DNA of 34,303 bases from Spirochaetota bacterium (GTDB taxonomy: Bacteria > Spirochaetota > UBA4802 > UBA5550): positions 1 through 34,303 of the forward strand of contig WRGT01000053.1 in assembly GCA_009787025.1 (NCBI GenBank), in the 5' to 3' direction. This document shows positions 1-8,095 of this stretch, piece after piece. Position 1 is the stretch's first letter. Every line of letters begins with the position of its first letter. A program made the position numbers and the translations under genes. Under the pieces are notes generated by a model, which saw only the letters and a list, made by a program, of their open reading frames with translations, ran no database searches and had not been told where the DNA came from.

Positions 1-80
1 TGATATGAATGCCCTACGGGCAAAATTTATGCTGTAATACCTTAAGTTTATGATATTGGCTCTGACCCATAGATGTATCA

Positions 81-158
81 CGCGGTCTGGCGAGGGCGGC
101 AGTCCCTACATCGAACGCAGAAATTTTGCGTGTGGATAAAAAATTTTTTACTTACAGT
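81..158 (-). repeat. Dispersed repeat, copy A
   Basis: This stretch is close to the reverse complement of 29841-29919. Both share the GTAGGG-type palindrome, a GCG-AAAATTTTGCGT segment and a CTTACAG end. The core is an imperfect version of the CTGCCG/CGGCAG stem. Bases 1-80 hold no gene; a short TGCCC/GGGCA palindrome at 9-22 may be the edge of another family member. Confidence 0.7.
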
Positions 159-214
159 TCAGTGAAGCAAAATCCCGGTAATCCTGAAAATTTTGTGGAA
201 ATCGCGGTTCAAGA

Positions 215-565
215 CTATCCACGTTTATTCTTCGATTTTTTCTCTATTTTCTTTTTTATCTCTTCATAGGTCAAACCCTGTTCCAGAAGTCCCAGAACAT
301 ACTTTTGACCTTCTTCTTTGCCTTTTTCAATGCCTCTTTCCATACCTTCTTCGCGGGCACCTGCAATAGCGTCTTTTAATGAGTATTCAATCGTCAGCAT
401 CTTTATTACCTCCTGCGCATTCTTCTTAAAATAATCTGCCAATATATCTTTTTTTATACAATATTTTACTGCTAATCTTATTGCTTCTTCAAGCGGTTTC
501 TTTTTCTCGTACTCTCTTACCTTTGCAATAAAAGTTACATAGCTTTTCAGATAGTATATTATTTT
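215..565 (-). pseudogene. C-terminal remnant of Rpn/PD-(D/E)XK nuclease-transposase family protein
   Basis: A reading frame of about 116 codons stays open from just after a TGA at 566-568 to a TAG at 215-217. It has no ATG; the first usable start would be TTG at 442. The upstream part reads KVREYEKKKPLEEAIRLAV and then YCIKKD. The downstream part has AREEGMERGIEKGKEEG and LLEQGLTYEEI. These are the typical C-terminal features of the Rpn family of recombination-promoting nucleases and putative transposases, which are normally near 280-300 residues. The N-terminal nuclease domain is absent, so I call it a decayed fragment. The charged EG/KG repeat stretch alone would be weak evidence; the preceding YCI and AIAGAREEG segments make the family call firmer. 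Confidence 0.7.
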
Positions 566-588
566 TCACCGACAAAAATATTAACTAA

Positions 589-1671
589 TTATCTAATTCC
601 AAAAATTCTCTTTAAGTCTATACATCCCGGATTTATTGGCAGTTCTATTTTTTTTCTCCCAAGATGCGACGAGTAATAGATTGCATGAATAATTTCAAGA
701 GCCTTGTATCCGTCATCAATGCCTGATATATTAGTAACAGATTTACACTTGAGCATAGATGCTGCCGATTTGTACAGTTCGGTAAAGCAGTTTTTCTGAT
801 TTACGGCAGGGAATTTTGTTTCATGGAGGTCGTTAAATCCCGTGTAGAGTTTAGATTTTTTTTTCATAAAGAGTCTGTTGTATCCGTTACCGATTAAAAT
901 TTTACCCTCAGTACCCCATATCTCAAGCTCAAATTGAAAATACTTTCTCCCTCCGCCTGCTTCTAAGAAAATATCTACCCCGTCTTTACTCTGTAACCAT
1001 GCCGATGCCGAATCTTCAAAGCCGTAACTTCTTGTGTATCGTTTAAATTCTCCCTGAACAGCAGCTATATCCCCAAAGAAAAAACGGATAATGTCCACAA
1101 GATGAGTTCCGTCATGAAGCAGAGGTCCGCCGCCTTCTTCAATATATGATTTCCCTCTATATGGTCCGGTGAGCATTCTTGCATTGACTGTCTTTATATC
1201 GCCGATTGTTCCTCGGTCTATCATATCCTTAACTTTATTATATCTGGCGTCAAATCGTCTTTCATGATTGACAATAATTGAGCAGTTATTTTTTTTTGAT
1301 TCGGATATAATTTTTTTTGTTAATGTAAGCGATGAAGCTGCAGGTTTTTCCAATACAATTATTTTTACGCCGCGGTCTATTGCCTGAAGCGCTATATCTC
1401 CATGAGTATTTGTCCATGTTGAGATTACTAATAAATCGGGAGTTCTGTTTTTTAGAAGAGTTTTATAATCGGTAAACAGTCCGCTGTCCCGTATATTGGC
1501 TTTTAGTCCGAATTTTTTTAATCTATCCCTGTTTATATCGCACGCTGATGTGAATTTTAAACCTGCAGAAGATGCCCCTCCAAAGTGGGTACAGGGTTTA
1601 TTCCTTAATTTATCATTTTCAAGAATAAAACCTATTCTGCCGCATCCGATAAGTGATATTTCCTTTGCCAT
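589..1671 (-). CDS. Gfo/Idh/MocA family NAD(P)-dependent oxidoreductase
   Basis: The protein has 360 residues, normal for the Gfo/Idh/MocA family. The N-terminus has a Rossmann nucleotide-binding motif (IGCGRIG, residues 8-14). The family signature EKPAA lies near residue 110, where its lysine contacts cofactor and substrate. A GPLLHDGTHLVDIIRFF segment near residue 182 supplies the expected C-terminal-domain histidines. The family oxidises or reduces sugars, inositols and related polyols in the cytosol; the substrate cannot be told from sequence. The gene follows the stop of the upstream membrane protein by 21 bp, so the two are probably co-transcribed. ATG at 1671 is used; no strong Shine-Dalgarno sequence is visible. 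Confidence 0.85.
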   Translation of the reverse strand: MAKEISLIGCGRIGFILENDKLRNKPCTHFGGASSAGLKFTSACDINRDRLKKFGLKANIRDSGLFTDYKTLLKNRTPDLLVISTWTNTHGDIALQAIDRGVKIIVLEKPAASSLTLTKKIISESKKNNCSIIVNHERRFDARYNKVKDMIDRGTIGDIKTVNARMLTGPYRGKSYIEEGGGPLLHDGTHLVDIIRFFFGDIAAVQGEFKRYTRSYGFEDSASAWLQSKDGVDIFLEAGGGRKYFQFELEIWGTEGKILIGNGYNRLFMKKKSKLYTGFNDLHETKFPAVNQKNCFTELYKSAASMLKCKSVTNISGIDDGYKALEIIHAIYYSSHLGRKKIELPINPGCIDLKRIFGIR

Positions 1672-1692
1672 ATTATATACTTTAAGTAATTA

Positions 1693-2676
1693 TTACCATC
1701 CAATCATAATCAATATTATAAATACTAAAAGTACAAATATTAAAAACATAATCATAATAACGACGCTTTTACTTATACCGCCTTTTTTATTTGAAGACGA
1801 ACTGTTTTTTGCTGATGATAATTTTTTGGTTTCTTTGAGTGAAGTATCTGCTTCAGGGTCATATAATTTAAGCTTAATCAATTTTTCATCTTCCAAACAG
1901 AGTCCATAAACTCCGGGCATTATCTCTGCAAGGATTTCAATGGGATTATCTTTATTTGATGATGATTTTATATCAATCACTTTAGCAGGTATTGGTTTTA
2001 TAATTTGATTTTCATCTCGCAGCTTATTAAGTTCTATATAATAGTTCTCTTTATTTGATGCGGGTATAATTTTAACCATTATTCTGTCGCCTACGCGCAG
2101 TTCATAAATAGGTTTCCCGTTTAGAGGCGCTAAAACAGGTTTAATTTTTAAAATTACATGACTATCATCCTTTTTTTCATCTTGGGTTTCTTCTTCCCGC
2201 TTTTGCGGTTTTGATCTGTTTTCTCTAATATTTTGAAGCTCCTGCTGTGATATTTCTTGAATAAGAGTCTCTAATGTCAAGTTTTTGTCGTGGAATATAC
2301 GGTTTAGTATATCGTATATTATGACGTCCATTTGATCATAGTTATAATTATATACGCTTTCATAGAGTCGAGACATGGCTTTTTCATCTTCCGGAAGTCT
2401 ATTAAAGGCGTCGGATATAGATGCGGTTATGCTGTTGATAAAATTCCCTTTCCACTTGCGATCTACTATATATTCCTCAAATTTATTCCATGGAGTGCTT
2501 GGATCTAAATCATATATATCAGAGTAAGAGGTGACAATTACCTGCTGATTATCAATCCTTTTCATAGCATTAAAAGTCAGCAAAAAAAGACCGTACTGAT
2601 TTATTACATTGGACTTAAATCTTCCTTTTACTATGAGGACATTAGCTTCAGACTGTTTGGATAATTCGGATTCCAT
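1693..2676 (-). CDS. Uncharacterised protein with C-terminal membrane anchor
   Basis: I do not recognise this family. The 327-residue protein has no signal peptide. It has a soluble N-terminal half (about 1-150), a charged linker with EEETQDEKKDD near 165, a mostly beta-looking region at 175-275, a Ser/Lys-rich stretch, and a single very hydrophobic C-terminal segment (VVIMIMFLIFVLLVFIILI, about 304-322). The architecture is that of a tail-anchored protein with its bulk in the cytoplasm. It is followed closely by the Gfo/Idh/MocA gene and is probably the first gene of that pair. The upstream gap 2677-2947 is AT-rich and separates it from a divergent gene, so promoters for both must lie there. 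Confidence 0.6.
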   Translation of the reverse strand: MESELSKQSEANVLIVKGRFKSNVINQYGLFLLTFNAMKRIDNQQVIVTSYSDIYDLDPSTPWNKFEEYIVDRKWKGNFINSITASISDAFNRLPEDEKAMSRLYESVYNYNYDQMDVIIYDILNRIFHDKNLTLETLIQEISQQELQNIRENRSKPQKREEETQDEKKDDSHVILKIKPVLAPLNGKPIYELRVGDRIMVKIIPASNKENYYIELNKLRDENQIIKPIPAKVIDIKSSSNKDNPIEILAEIMPGVYGLCLEDEKLIKLKLYDPEADTSLKETKKLSSAKNSSSSNKKGGISKSVVIMIMFLIFVLLVFIILIMIGW

Positions 2677-2947
2677 AATATATACCGTAAAAAGTTATTT
2701 GTAATAATATTATGTAAATTCTTATGTTGTTTAATAATGTCAATATAAAAACAGAGTAAAGATTGAACTTCTAACATAAATTACATATTTAAATTATATG
2801 TTTTTATATAGATATATATCTTTAATTTTTGATTTACAATAAAAAGAGTTTATATTAGCTTATTATGGTCGATATATAATACAGGTATTCATATTTATGA
2901 CAAGATGCTGCAATAAAGAGTATTTTATATCAAGGGGATAAGAAGTA

Positions 2948-4096
2948 ATGAAGATCAGAAAATATTTATTACCATTAGCAATTATACTGATTTTTGGTTT
3001 TACAGATTCTTTTGCAGGTATTGACCAAACCTACGTTGAAAAAATTTTAAAAGAGAACAGGATGTTTATTGATTTTATTGATATATGTGTCACTAATTTT
3101 AATGCTGAGAAAAGAAATGTTCTTTTTACTATTTATCAGAAACATTTTAATGCAGAGATAGCCTATTTACAGGCTAATTATAAGAGGGCATTTGATGAAG
3201 TCTATAGCTCTCAGAAAGATATGTCTGCGCTGTATGAGTCGATATTGGCAGAACATTATCTTGAAGATTCAAAGAATGTTTTGGAAAAATTTGCCTCTGA
3301 TATTATTAAAGCAAAAAATAATTCTGCAAAACACTATCTTACTCTCGGATATCGCGATAGAGCCCTTGCAAGAAATTTATATGTATCAGGCGAAGCGGCT
3401 TATCCTAAGCTCTATTCTTATAAAATATATAAGTATATGGAGGCTATAGATTTTGCAAGAAGGGCTAAAAGATATGCCTTTATATCGCTATATTCAAGTC
3501 AGGATGGAAAGACAAAACTAAAGATTTATAATCAGATGTTTAAGACAGAAAATGAAAAGGGCGGAAATTTCTTTAAAAGATTTGTAGATAAAGATGAAAA
3601 AGGTTATATCGCCGAGATGAATAAAACATATGAAGAGCATGAAAGCGAAACTCAAGGTCAATCAACTGACAGCAAAACTTCATCTGCAGATAATAAAGAT
3701 AATGATGCGTCAAATATAGCTCCATTTGAAAAAAAAGCAGAGAAGAGTTCTAAATTTAGAAAGGAGCAGAGGGTCGCTAACTATCTTCTTCATGAGGAGT
3801 TTGAGAAAGCTGAAACTATCATTAGAACTTATGTAGATAACTATAATTTTAAGTTGATAATGGCTACGCTGAATGTTTTAGGCGAAAATGCTCATTCCGG
3901 AGAAAGCAATACCTCAGATACGGTGACGGATTATAAGCAGTATATCAATCACCATAATGACAATTATCATATTTTAAATGAAAAATCGGTACTTGAGAGT
4001 GTTGCAGGTAATGCTAAAATAATTGATGATGTGAAAAAAGATAATAAGATTGATGATCAACAAAAGATTGAAGGTAACAATACATCAGCCGATTAA
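2948..4096 (+). CDS. Secreted (periplasmic) protein of unknown function, helical repeat-like
   Basis: This is a 382-residue protein with a clear signal peptide (MKIRKYLLPLAIILIFGFTDSFA) and a likely cleavage site after FA, near residue 23. The mature part is alpha-helical and charged. A low-complexity Ser/Asp/Asn-rich linker near 230-255 separates an N-terminal helical domain from a smaller C-terminal part. The N-terminal domain resembles the protein at 20392-21276. Shared elements are a QANY/GQNY block, YLEDSK versus YINRSK, and IYKYMEAIDFARRAKRYA versus YIIERYIYVIRHCRYAKQL. The two appear to be distant paralogues. The upstream AAGGGGATAAGAAG supports the ATG at 2948. Function is unknown. 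Confidence 0.65.
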   Translation: MKIRKYLLPLAIILIFGFTDSFAGIDQTYVEKILKENRMFIDFIDICVTNFNAEKRNVLFTIYQKHFNAEIAYLQANYKRAFDEVYSSQKDMSALYESILAEHYLEDSKNVLEKFASDIIKAKNNSAKHYLTLGYRDRALARNLYVSGEAAYPKLYSYKIYKYMEAIDFARRAKRYAFISLYSSQDGKTKLKIYNQMFKTENEKGGNFFKRFVDKDEKGYIAEMNKTYEEHESETQGQSTDSKTSSADNKDNDASNIAPFEKKAEKSSKFRKEQRVANYLLHEEFEKAETIIRTYVDNYNFKLIMATLNVLGENAHSGESNTSDTVTDYKQYINHHNDNYHILNEKSVLESVAGNAKIIDDVKKDNKIDDQQKIEGNNTSAD

Positions 4097-4125
4097 AACT
4101 TGAATATATATTTGGGAATTGTTTT

Positions 4126-4202
4126 ATGTTTCGGTAATATAAGACATCGTAGGGGCTGCATCCTGCTGCCCGTATAATGTTTTTAGAATGTTTCGGTAAT
4201 AT
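4126..4202. repeat. 15-bp direct repeats around a GTAGGGG-type palindrome
   Basis: The sequence ATGTTTCGGTAATAT occurs exactly at 4126-4140 and again at 4188-4202. Between them (4149-4174) lies GTAGGGGCTGC-ATCC-TGCTGCCCGTA, an imperfect member of the dispersed palindrome family. It looks like a small insertion with duplicated flanks, though 15 bp is long for a target-site duplication. Confidence 0.6.
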
Positions 4203-4236
4203 CATACAGGATAGCGGAAAAACAGGAAAACAGAGA

Positions 4237-4329
4237 ATGAAGAAAATTTTTTATTATGTTTTTAAAATTTTTACCTATTTTTTTATTTTAATGATATTTC
4301 TTGATATTATCTATTGGTATTTTTATTGA
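4237..4329 (+). CDS. Possible 30-aa single-pass membrane miniprotein
   Basis: ATG at 4237 follows an AGGA about 10 bp upstream and opens a 30-codon frame ending TGA at 4327-4329. The product starts MKKIFYYVFKIF and is almost wholly aromatic and hydrophobic, like a lone membrane helix with a positive N-terminus. In such T-rich DNA a hydrophobic short frame can arise by chance, so this is only a candidate. It lies convergent to the neighbouring minus-strand gene, five bases from that gene's stop. Confidence 0.25.
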   Translation: MKKIFYYVFKIFTYFFILMIFLDIIYWYFY

Positions 4330-4333
4330 AATT

Positions 4334-4912
4334 TTATCTTTTACCTTTTACATTATATTCCCAAAGCTCAACGAGTTTATCAAACTCTCTATCTGCAGGT
4401 TTATCTTCATAGGCTTCATTTCTTCTTTTGATAAGATAATATACTGTTGAATCTTCCAAAAAAAATTTTTCGCCGATCTCATTTAATTTTTTAATCATAT
4501 ATACTATATTGTATGCATTGAAATTTCCAAGAATTTCGGTTGATGCAACAGTAGGTTCATATTTGAACAAAAGTTCTGTAAAGTATAAAGCGTTTTTCCA
4601 AGATTCGTTAATTCCGGCTAACCCGGCTTTCATGTATATGCTTAATTTTTCATATAATTCCATATTATTGTAATATGAGTCATAAATATTCTTAATATAT
4701 TGCGGGAAATTATTCTGGATCTCTATTAAATCAATAGGTTCATCTTGAGATTTGAAAAAGTCAAAAATTTCACGGCTCGTCTCATTCTTTGGCTCAACAT
4801 CAATAAGTTCAATTTTCATATCTTTTATTATTGTCTTAACAATGCCGGATTTTTTTAGATATATTTCTATTTCAACCGGTTCAACGTAGTAGTGTTTTTC
4901 TTTTTCATTCAT
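4334..4912 (-). CDS. Uncharacterised cytoplasmic protein
   Basis: This is a 192-residue protein with no signal peptide or membrane segment. Its start overlaps the end of the upstream LysM-protein gene by 8 bp (4905-4912), a strong sign of translational coupling. The N-terminus (MNEKEKHYYVEPVEIEIYLK) is beta-rich and the rest helical, with an aromatic C-terminal segment (LWEYNV). I do not recognise the family. Coupling suggests it works with the 969-residue membrane protein, perhaps at its cytoplasmic part, but this is inference. Confidence 0.55.
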   Translation of the reverse strand: MNEKEKHYYVEPVEIEIYLKKSGIVKTIIKDMKIELIDVEPKNETSREIFDFFKSQDEPIDLIEIQNNFPQYIKNIYDSYYNNMELYEKLSIYMKAGLAGINESWKNALYFTELLFKYEPTVASTEILGNFNAYNIVYMIKKLNEIGEKFFLEDSTVYYLIKRRNEAYEDKPADREFDKLVELWEYNVKGKR

Positions 4913-7814
4913 TATTAAATCTTTTTTTATAGCTTTCTAATATTTTAATCTGCTGCTTCATAAATGAATATTTCTCTGCTTCAATTATGAGCGTCTTTAT
5001 TTTATCCTTATTTTTTGATTTATCGATCTCATCAATTATTTTGTAGAAGTCCGCATTCATTTTTTCAAGCTTAGCGCGGGCAAGATCCCATAATGTGTCG
5101 CCTTTCTGTACGGTAACCTTCTCTCCATCAAGCATAATAAATATATTTGAAGGATATATCCAATGTGGATTTTTGTTTTTCAGACTATAATCATGACTTA
5201 TTTCAGAATAACCGTTCTTAACTGCAACCTTGTTTGAGTAGTGATAGATGTCGGATTCGCTGATTTCTACTTTATGTTTTTGCAGAATTTCTTTCTCGGC
5301 ATCATTTACTCTTTTTACGGTAAAGGTCTTGTTTGTGCTCTCCATATTGTTGAGATTTGAATCGGCGATATTACTTTGTGAATTAGACTTTGAGTCAGAG
5401 CCTGAGATATTACTTTGTGAATTAGACTTTGAGTCAGAGCTTGTGATATTACTTTGTGAATTAGACTTTGAGTCAGAGCTTGTGATATTACTTTGTGAAT
5501 TAGACTTTGAGTCAGAGCCTGAGATATTATTTTGCGTATCAGACTTTGAATCTAAGCCTGCGATACTGCCTTGCGTACCTGACTTTGAATCTGAACCTGC
5601 GATATTACTTTGTGTATCGGAATCCGTATTAAAATATCTGTTTTTCAAAAAAGGATATATTGCAAACAGGAGGATTAATATTAAAACAGCAGCTATAATT
5701 ATTTTTTTATTATTAATTATCTTTACTATGGTGCGTTTATTTTTTTTGTTAAGTTCGTCATCTGTTAAAAGTTTATTACTTTTAACAGATTTACTATCAT
5801 GGGACAGTTCATTATATTTTAATAGTTTGCTGCCGTCATTGAGTTTATCATCATTGTATTTAGTATTACCGGTAAGTTTACTGCTTTTATTGAGTTCATT
5901 ATCCTTGTTTTCTCCATATTCATTAAACTCATCTCTGTCTGTTCTGTTATCGCTGAGAAATCCGGCGCTTTCGTGATCTCTATTTTTTCTGTTAAATAAA
6001 TTGAATTTAAGATTTTTAAAAATGCTGCTGTTAGCTGTGCGTTCTTTATCCTCATTTATATCAGAATTTTCATCTAAGAAAAAGTCATTGCTATATATCT
6101 CTCTAAGCGTGGATATTTCATTTTTAAGAAGTGATATCTCTGTCTTCATTTTATCAAATGACGGGTAATTTTCTATCTCCTTATAAAATATTTTTAGCAG
6201 CCTGTTTAATCTTTCTCTGTCTTCAATTATCCTCTTTATAGTAACTTTTTGTTCATGGCTGATTGTTTTATCATTAATGACATCTTCATCAAAAATATCT
6301 GAAAATTTTTCATTGTAATTATTTTGAACAGGCTTAATAATAACAGAGCAAACGTTGTCATATAAAGCAATGATGATTTTTATTGCGGACCTTAATTCTT
6401 TATCAGGATTAAAAGGGATTTTTTTATAAAAATTCTGATAAATATTTTTAAGAGCTGTGTATTTTTTTCTATCAGTTGTATGATCGATAAATGTCTTTAA
6501 AAGATTTAAAATATTATAAACAGCCAAAGAGCTGTTATTTTCTAATCGGGCATTAATTAAATCTCTTATATTTTCTTCGTCGAAATTTTCTAAAGCGTAT
6601 TTAATTTCATCTAACTCTGTAAATTCTTTTAACAGTTCATTAAAGGTATTGAATTTTTTCAGTTCATATTGAACGCCGTTTTTTAAGATTATTTTTTCAG
6701 CTTCGTTTATTTTTCTTAAATTAGGATTTCCGTCATCTATAAGTAAAAACGGTTTTACGGTTGATTTAAACAGCAGTACCGACTCTTCATATGCAGTATA
6801 TGTTATTAGAACCATATCCGATTTATCTTTCAAAATTTTTTCAACATCTATTGAAGATTTTATAAATGATACTGAAATTTCATTAGCCGAGTTAGCAGAT
6901 TGACCAAATGACGCTTTTATGTTCGGAGAGTCAAAATATGAATTAACTTTTAAACCTTCCGAAGTGTTTAGGTGAAGGTTTGTAAATCTTTCATCATTTA
7001 TAGTTGTATTTTTAAATATTTTTTTTATTAGCTCAATCTGTTCGGCTTTATCCGAATATAACTTTATCTTCCCATTGCGGTTGTTTTTAAATTTCATGAA
7101 GTTAGAAGTATTTATCAAATTATCTGACGGGAGGAGCAACTCCCTTATATAACTTGGGTTTATTTGGAGCGTGGAAAAATCATTAAAACAGTTACGAGGG
7201 AATTGATAAGAGGTGAATGTTCCCTTCTGATAAAAAATCGGGTTATCATCCAGAATTATAAAACCGGATCCTTTATATCTGTCGGTGTTTTTTGAGTTTA
7301 TTGATATTTTGTTAAGTATGTCAGCGCAGCTTAGATTATCGCTGCTTATTGAGTTTAGATCAAAAATATTTTCCTTCCCATGATTAATCTTAATGTTTCC
7401 ATCGCTATAGAAAATTCCAATGAATTGATTCCTGTAGGAGATGTTTTTCTGATGAGGTAATGCGGGTATATCTTTTTCAATCTTAACTAAAGAGGCATTT
7501 GTAAGATCAAGTCCGAAAATCTTTTGGTAGTCAAGAAATCTTTTGAGTACGGATTCTCCTCCTATATACCTGTTGGACTCAAGATTTCTTACATCTATAT
7601 TAAACTGTTCATATGAAGGATTGCCTATAATTTTATCAGATACAATAATATTTTCTACTAATGGTATTATCTCAACAGGAAGGTCATACCATGTCCCGAT
7701 TCTTATAAAGGGTTTTTCATCATTGAGGGATTCTCCTGTAAATATTATGAAACATTCAGTATCAACAATAAATAATCTGTCCGAGTTGGTTTTGATAATA
7801 TCTGTAATTTGCAT
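4905..7814 (-). CDS. Large membrane protein with cytoplasmic N-terminus, 13-aa tandem repeats and C-terminal LysM
   Basis: The protein has 969 residues. The first ~570 form a soluble region of unknown family without a signal peptide, followed by a charged low-complexity stretch (about 590-690). A single membrane helix lies near 700-722 (KIIIAAVLILILLFAIYPFL). Next come seven 13-residue Ser/Asp/Asn/Gln-rich repeats (about 728-818). A LysM-like motif (VTVQKGDTLWDLARAKL) lies near 898-914. LysM modules bind peptidoglycan, so the likely topology is a cytoplasmic N-terminus, one inner-membrane span, a flexible periplasmic tether and a wall-binding end. The repeats probably set tether length. It is coupled to the 192-aa protein downstream. 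Start ATG at 7814 follows GGTGAG. Confidence 0.65.
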   Translation of the reverse strand: MQITDIIKTNSDRLFIVDTECFIIFTGESLNDEKPFIRIGTWYDLPVEIIPLVENIIVSDKIIGNPSYEQFNIDVRNLESNRYIGGESVLKRFLDYQKIFGLDLTNASLVKIEKDIPALPHQKNISYRNQFIGIFYSDGNIKINHGKENIFDLNSISSDNLSCADILNKISINSKNTDRYKGSGFIILDDNPIFYQKGTFTSYQFPRNCFNDFSTLQINPSYIRELLLPSDNLINTSNFMKFKNNRNGKIKLYSDKAEQIELIKKIFKNTTINDERFTNLHLNTSEGLKVNSYFDSPNIKASFGQSANSANEISVSFIKSSIDVEKILKDKSDMVLITYTAYEESVLLFKSTVKPFLLIDDGNPNLRKINEAEKIILKNGVQYELKKFNTFNELLKEFTELDEIKYALENFDEENIRDLINARLENNSSLAVYNILNLLKTFIDHTTDRKKYTALKNIYQNFYKKIPFNPDKELRSAIKIIIALYDNVCSVIIKPVQNNYNEKFSDIFDEDVINDKTISHEQKVTIKRIIEDRERLNRLLKIFYKEIENYPSFDKMKTEISLLKNEISTLREIYSNDFFLDENSDINEDKERTANSSIFKNLKFNLFNRKNRDHESAGFLSDNRTDRDEFNEYGENKDNELNKSSKLTGNTKYNDDKLNDGSKLLKYNELSHDSKSVKSNKLLTDDELNKKNKRTIVKIINNKKIIIAAVLILILLFAIYPFLKNRYFNTDSDTQSNIAGSDSKSGTQGSIAGLDSKSDTQNNISGSDSKSNSQSNITSSDSKSNSQSNITSSDSKSNSQSNISGSDSKSNSQSNIADSNLNNMESTNKTFTVKRVNDAEKEILQKHKVEISESDIYHYSNKVAVKNGYSEISHDYSLKNKNPHWIYPSNIFIMLDGEKVTVQKGDTLWDLARAKLEKMNADFYKIIDEIDKSKNKDKIKTLIIEAEKYSFMKQQIKILESYKKRFNNE
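5365..5635 (-). repeat. 39-bp in-frame tandem repeat (about 7 units)
   Basis: Units of 39 bp encode variants of a 13-residue motif such as SNSQSNITSSDSK. The central units (about 5370-5525) are almost identical at the nucleotide level. The outer ones (SDTQSNIAGSDSK, SGTQGSIAGLDSK) have diverged, so recent expansion occurred in the middle. Changes in unit number would keep the reading frame. Confidence 0.85.
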
Positions 7815-8095
7815 AATCTCACCGTTTTTATGATTTTAAACAATATAATCATTGATTATTTTCTAATGACAATACATATAGTTACTGTGATTTAATTATG
7901 TAATATTTCTTATATATGACATAATGTCAAGAATTTCTACTCTAACTTGAGAATATAGTAGAAATATATAAATTTTTTATTCAACTTGAACAATTTATAT
8001 CTATACAAAAATAAAGTTGCAATAATAATTTTGATCTGTTAATTAAACCTTAAAGCATTTTAGCCGATATTAGCAATAAGGAAGAATATAGAATA
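7815..8095. promoter_or_regulatory. Divergent AT-rich intergenic region
   Basis: This gap separates two outward-facing genes and so must hold both promoters. It contains TGACA-TAA-TGTCA at 7917-7929 and an ATTTCTACT/AGTAGAAAT inverted repeat at 7933-7941 and 7957-7965. No confident -35/-10 pair stands out. Confidence 0.35.

Noticed and set aside
5248-5976. 242-codon open frame opposite the LysM protein gene
   Set aside because: It is the antisense shadow of the 39-bp repeats (LLCELDFESE pattern) and lacks a ribosome site.
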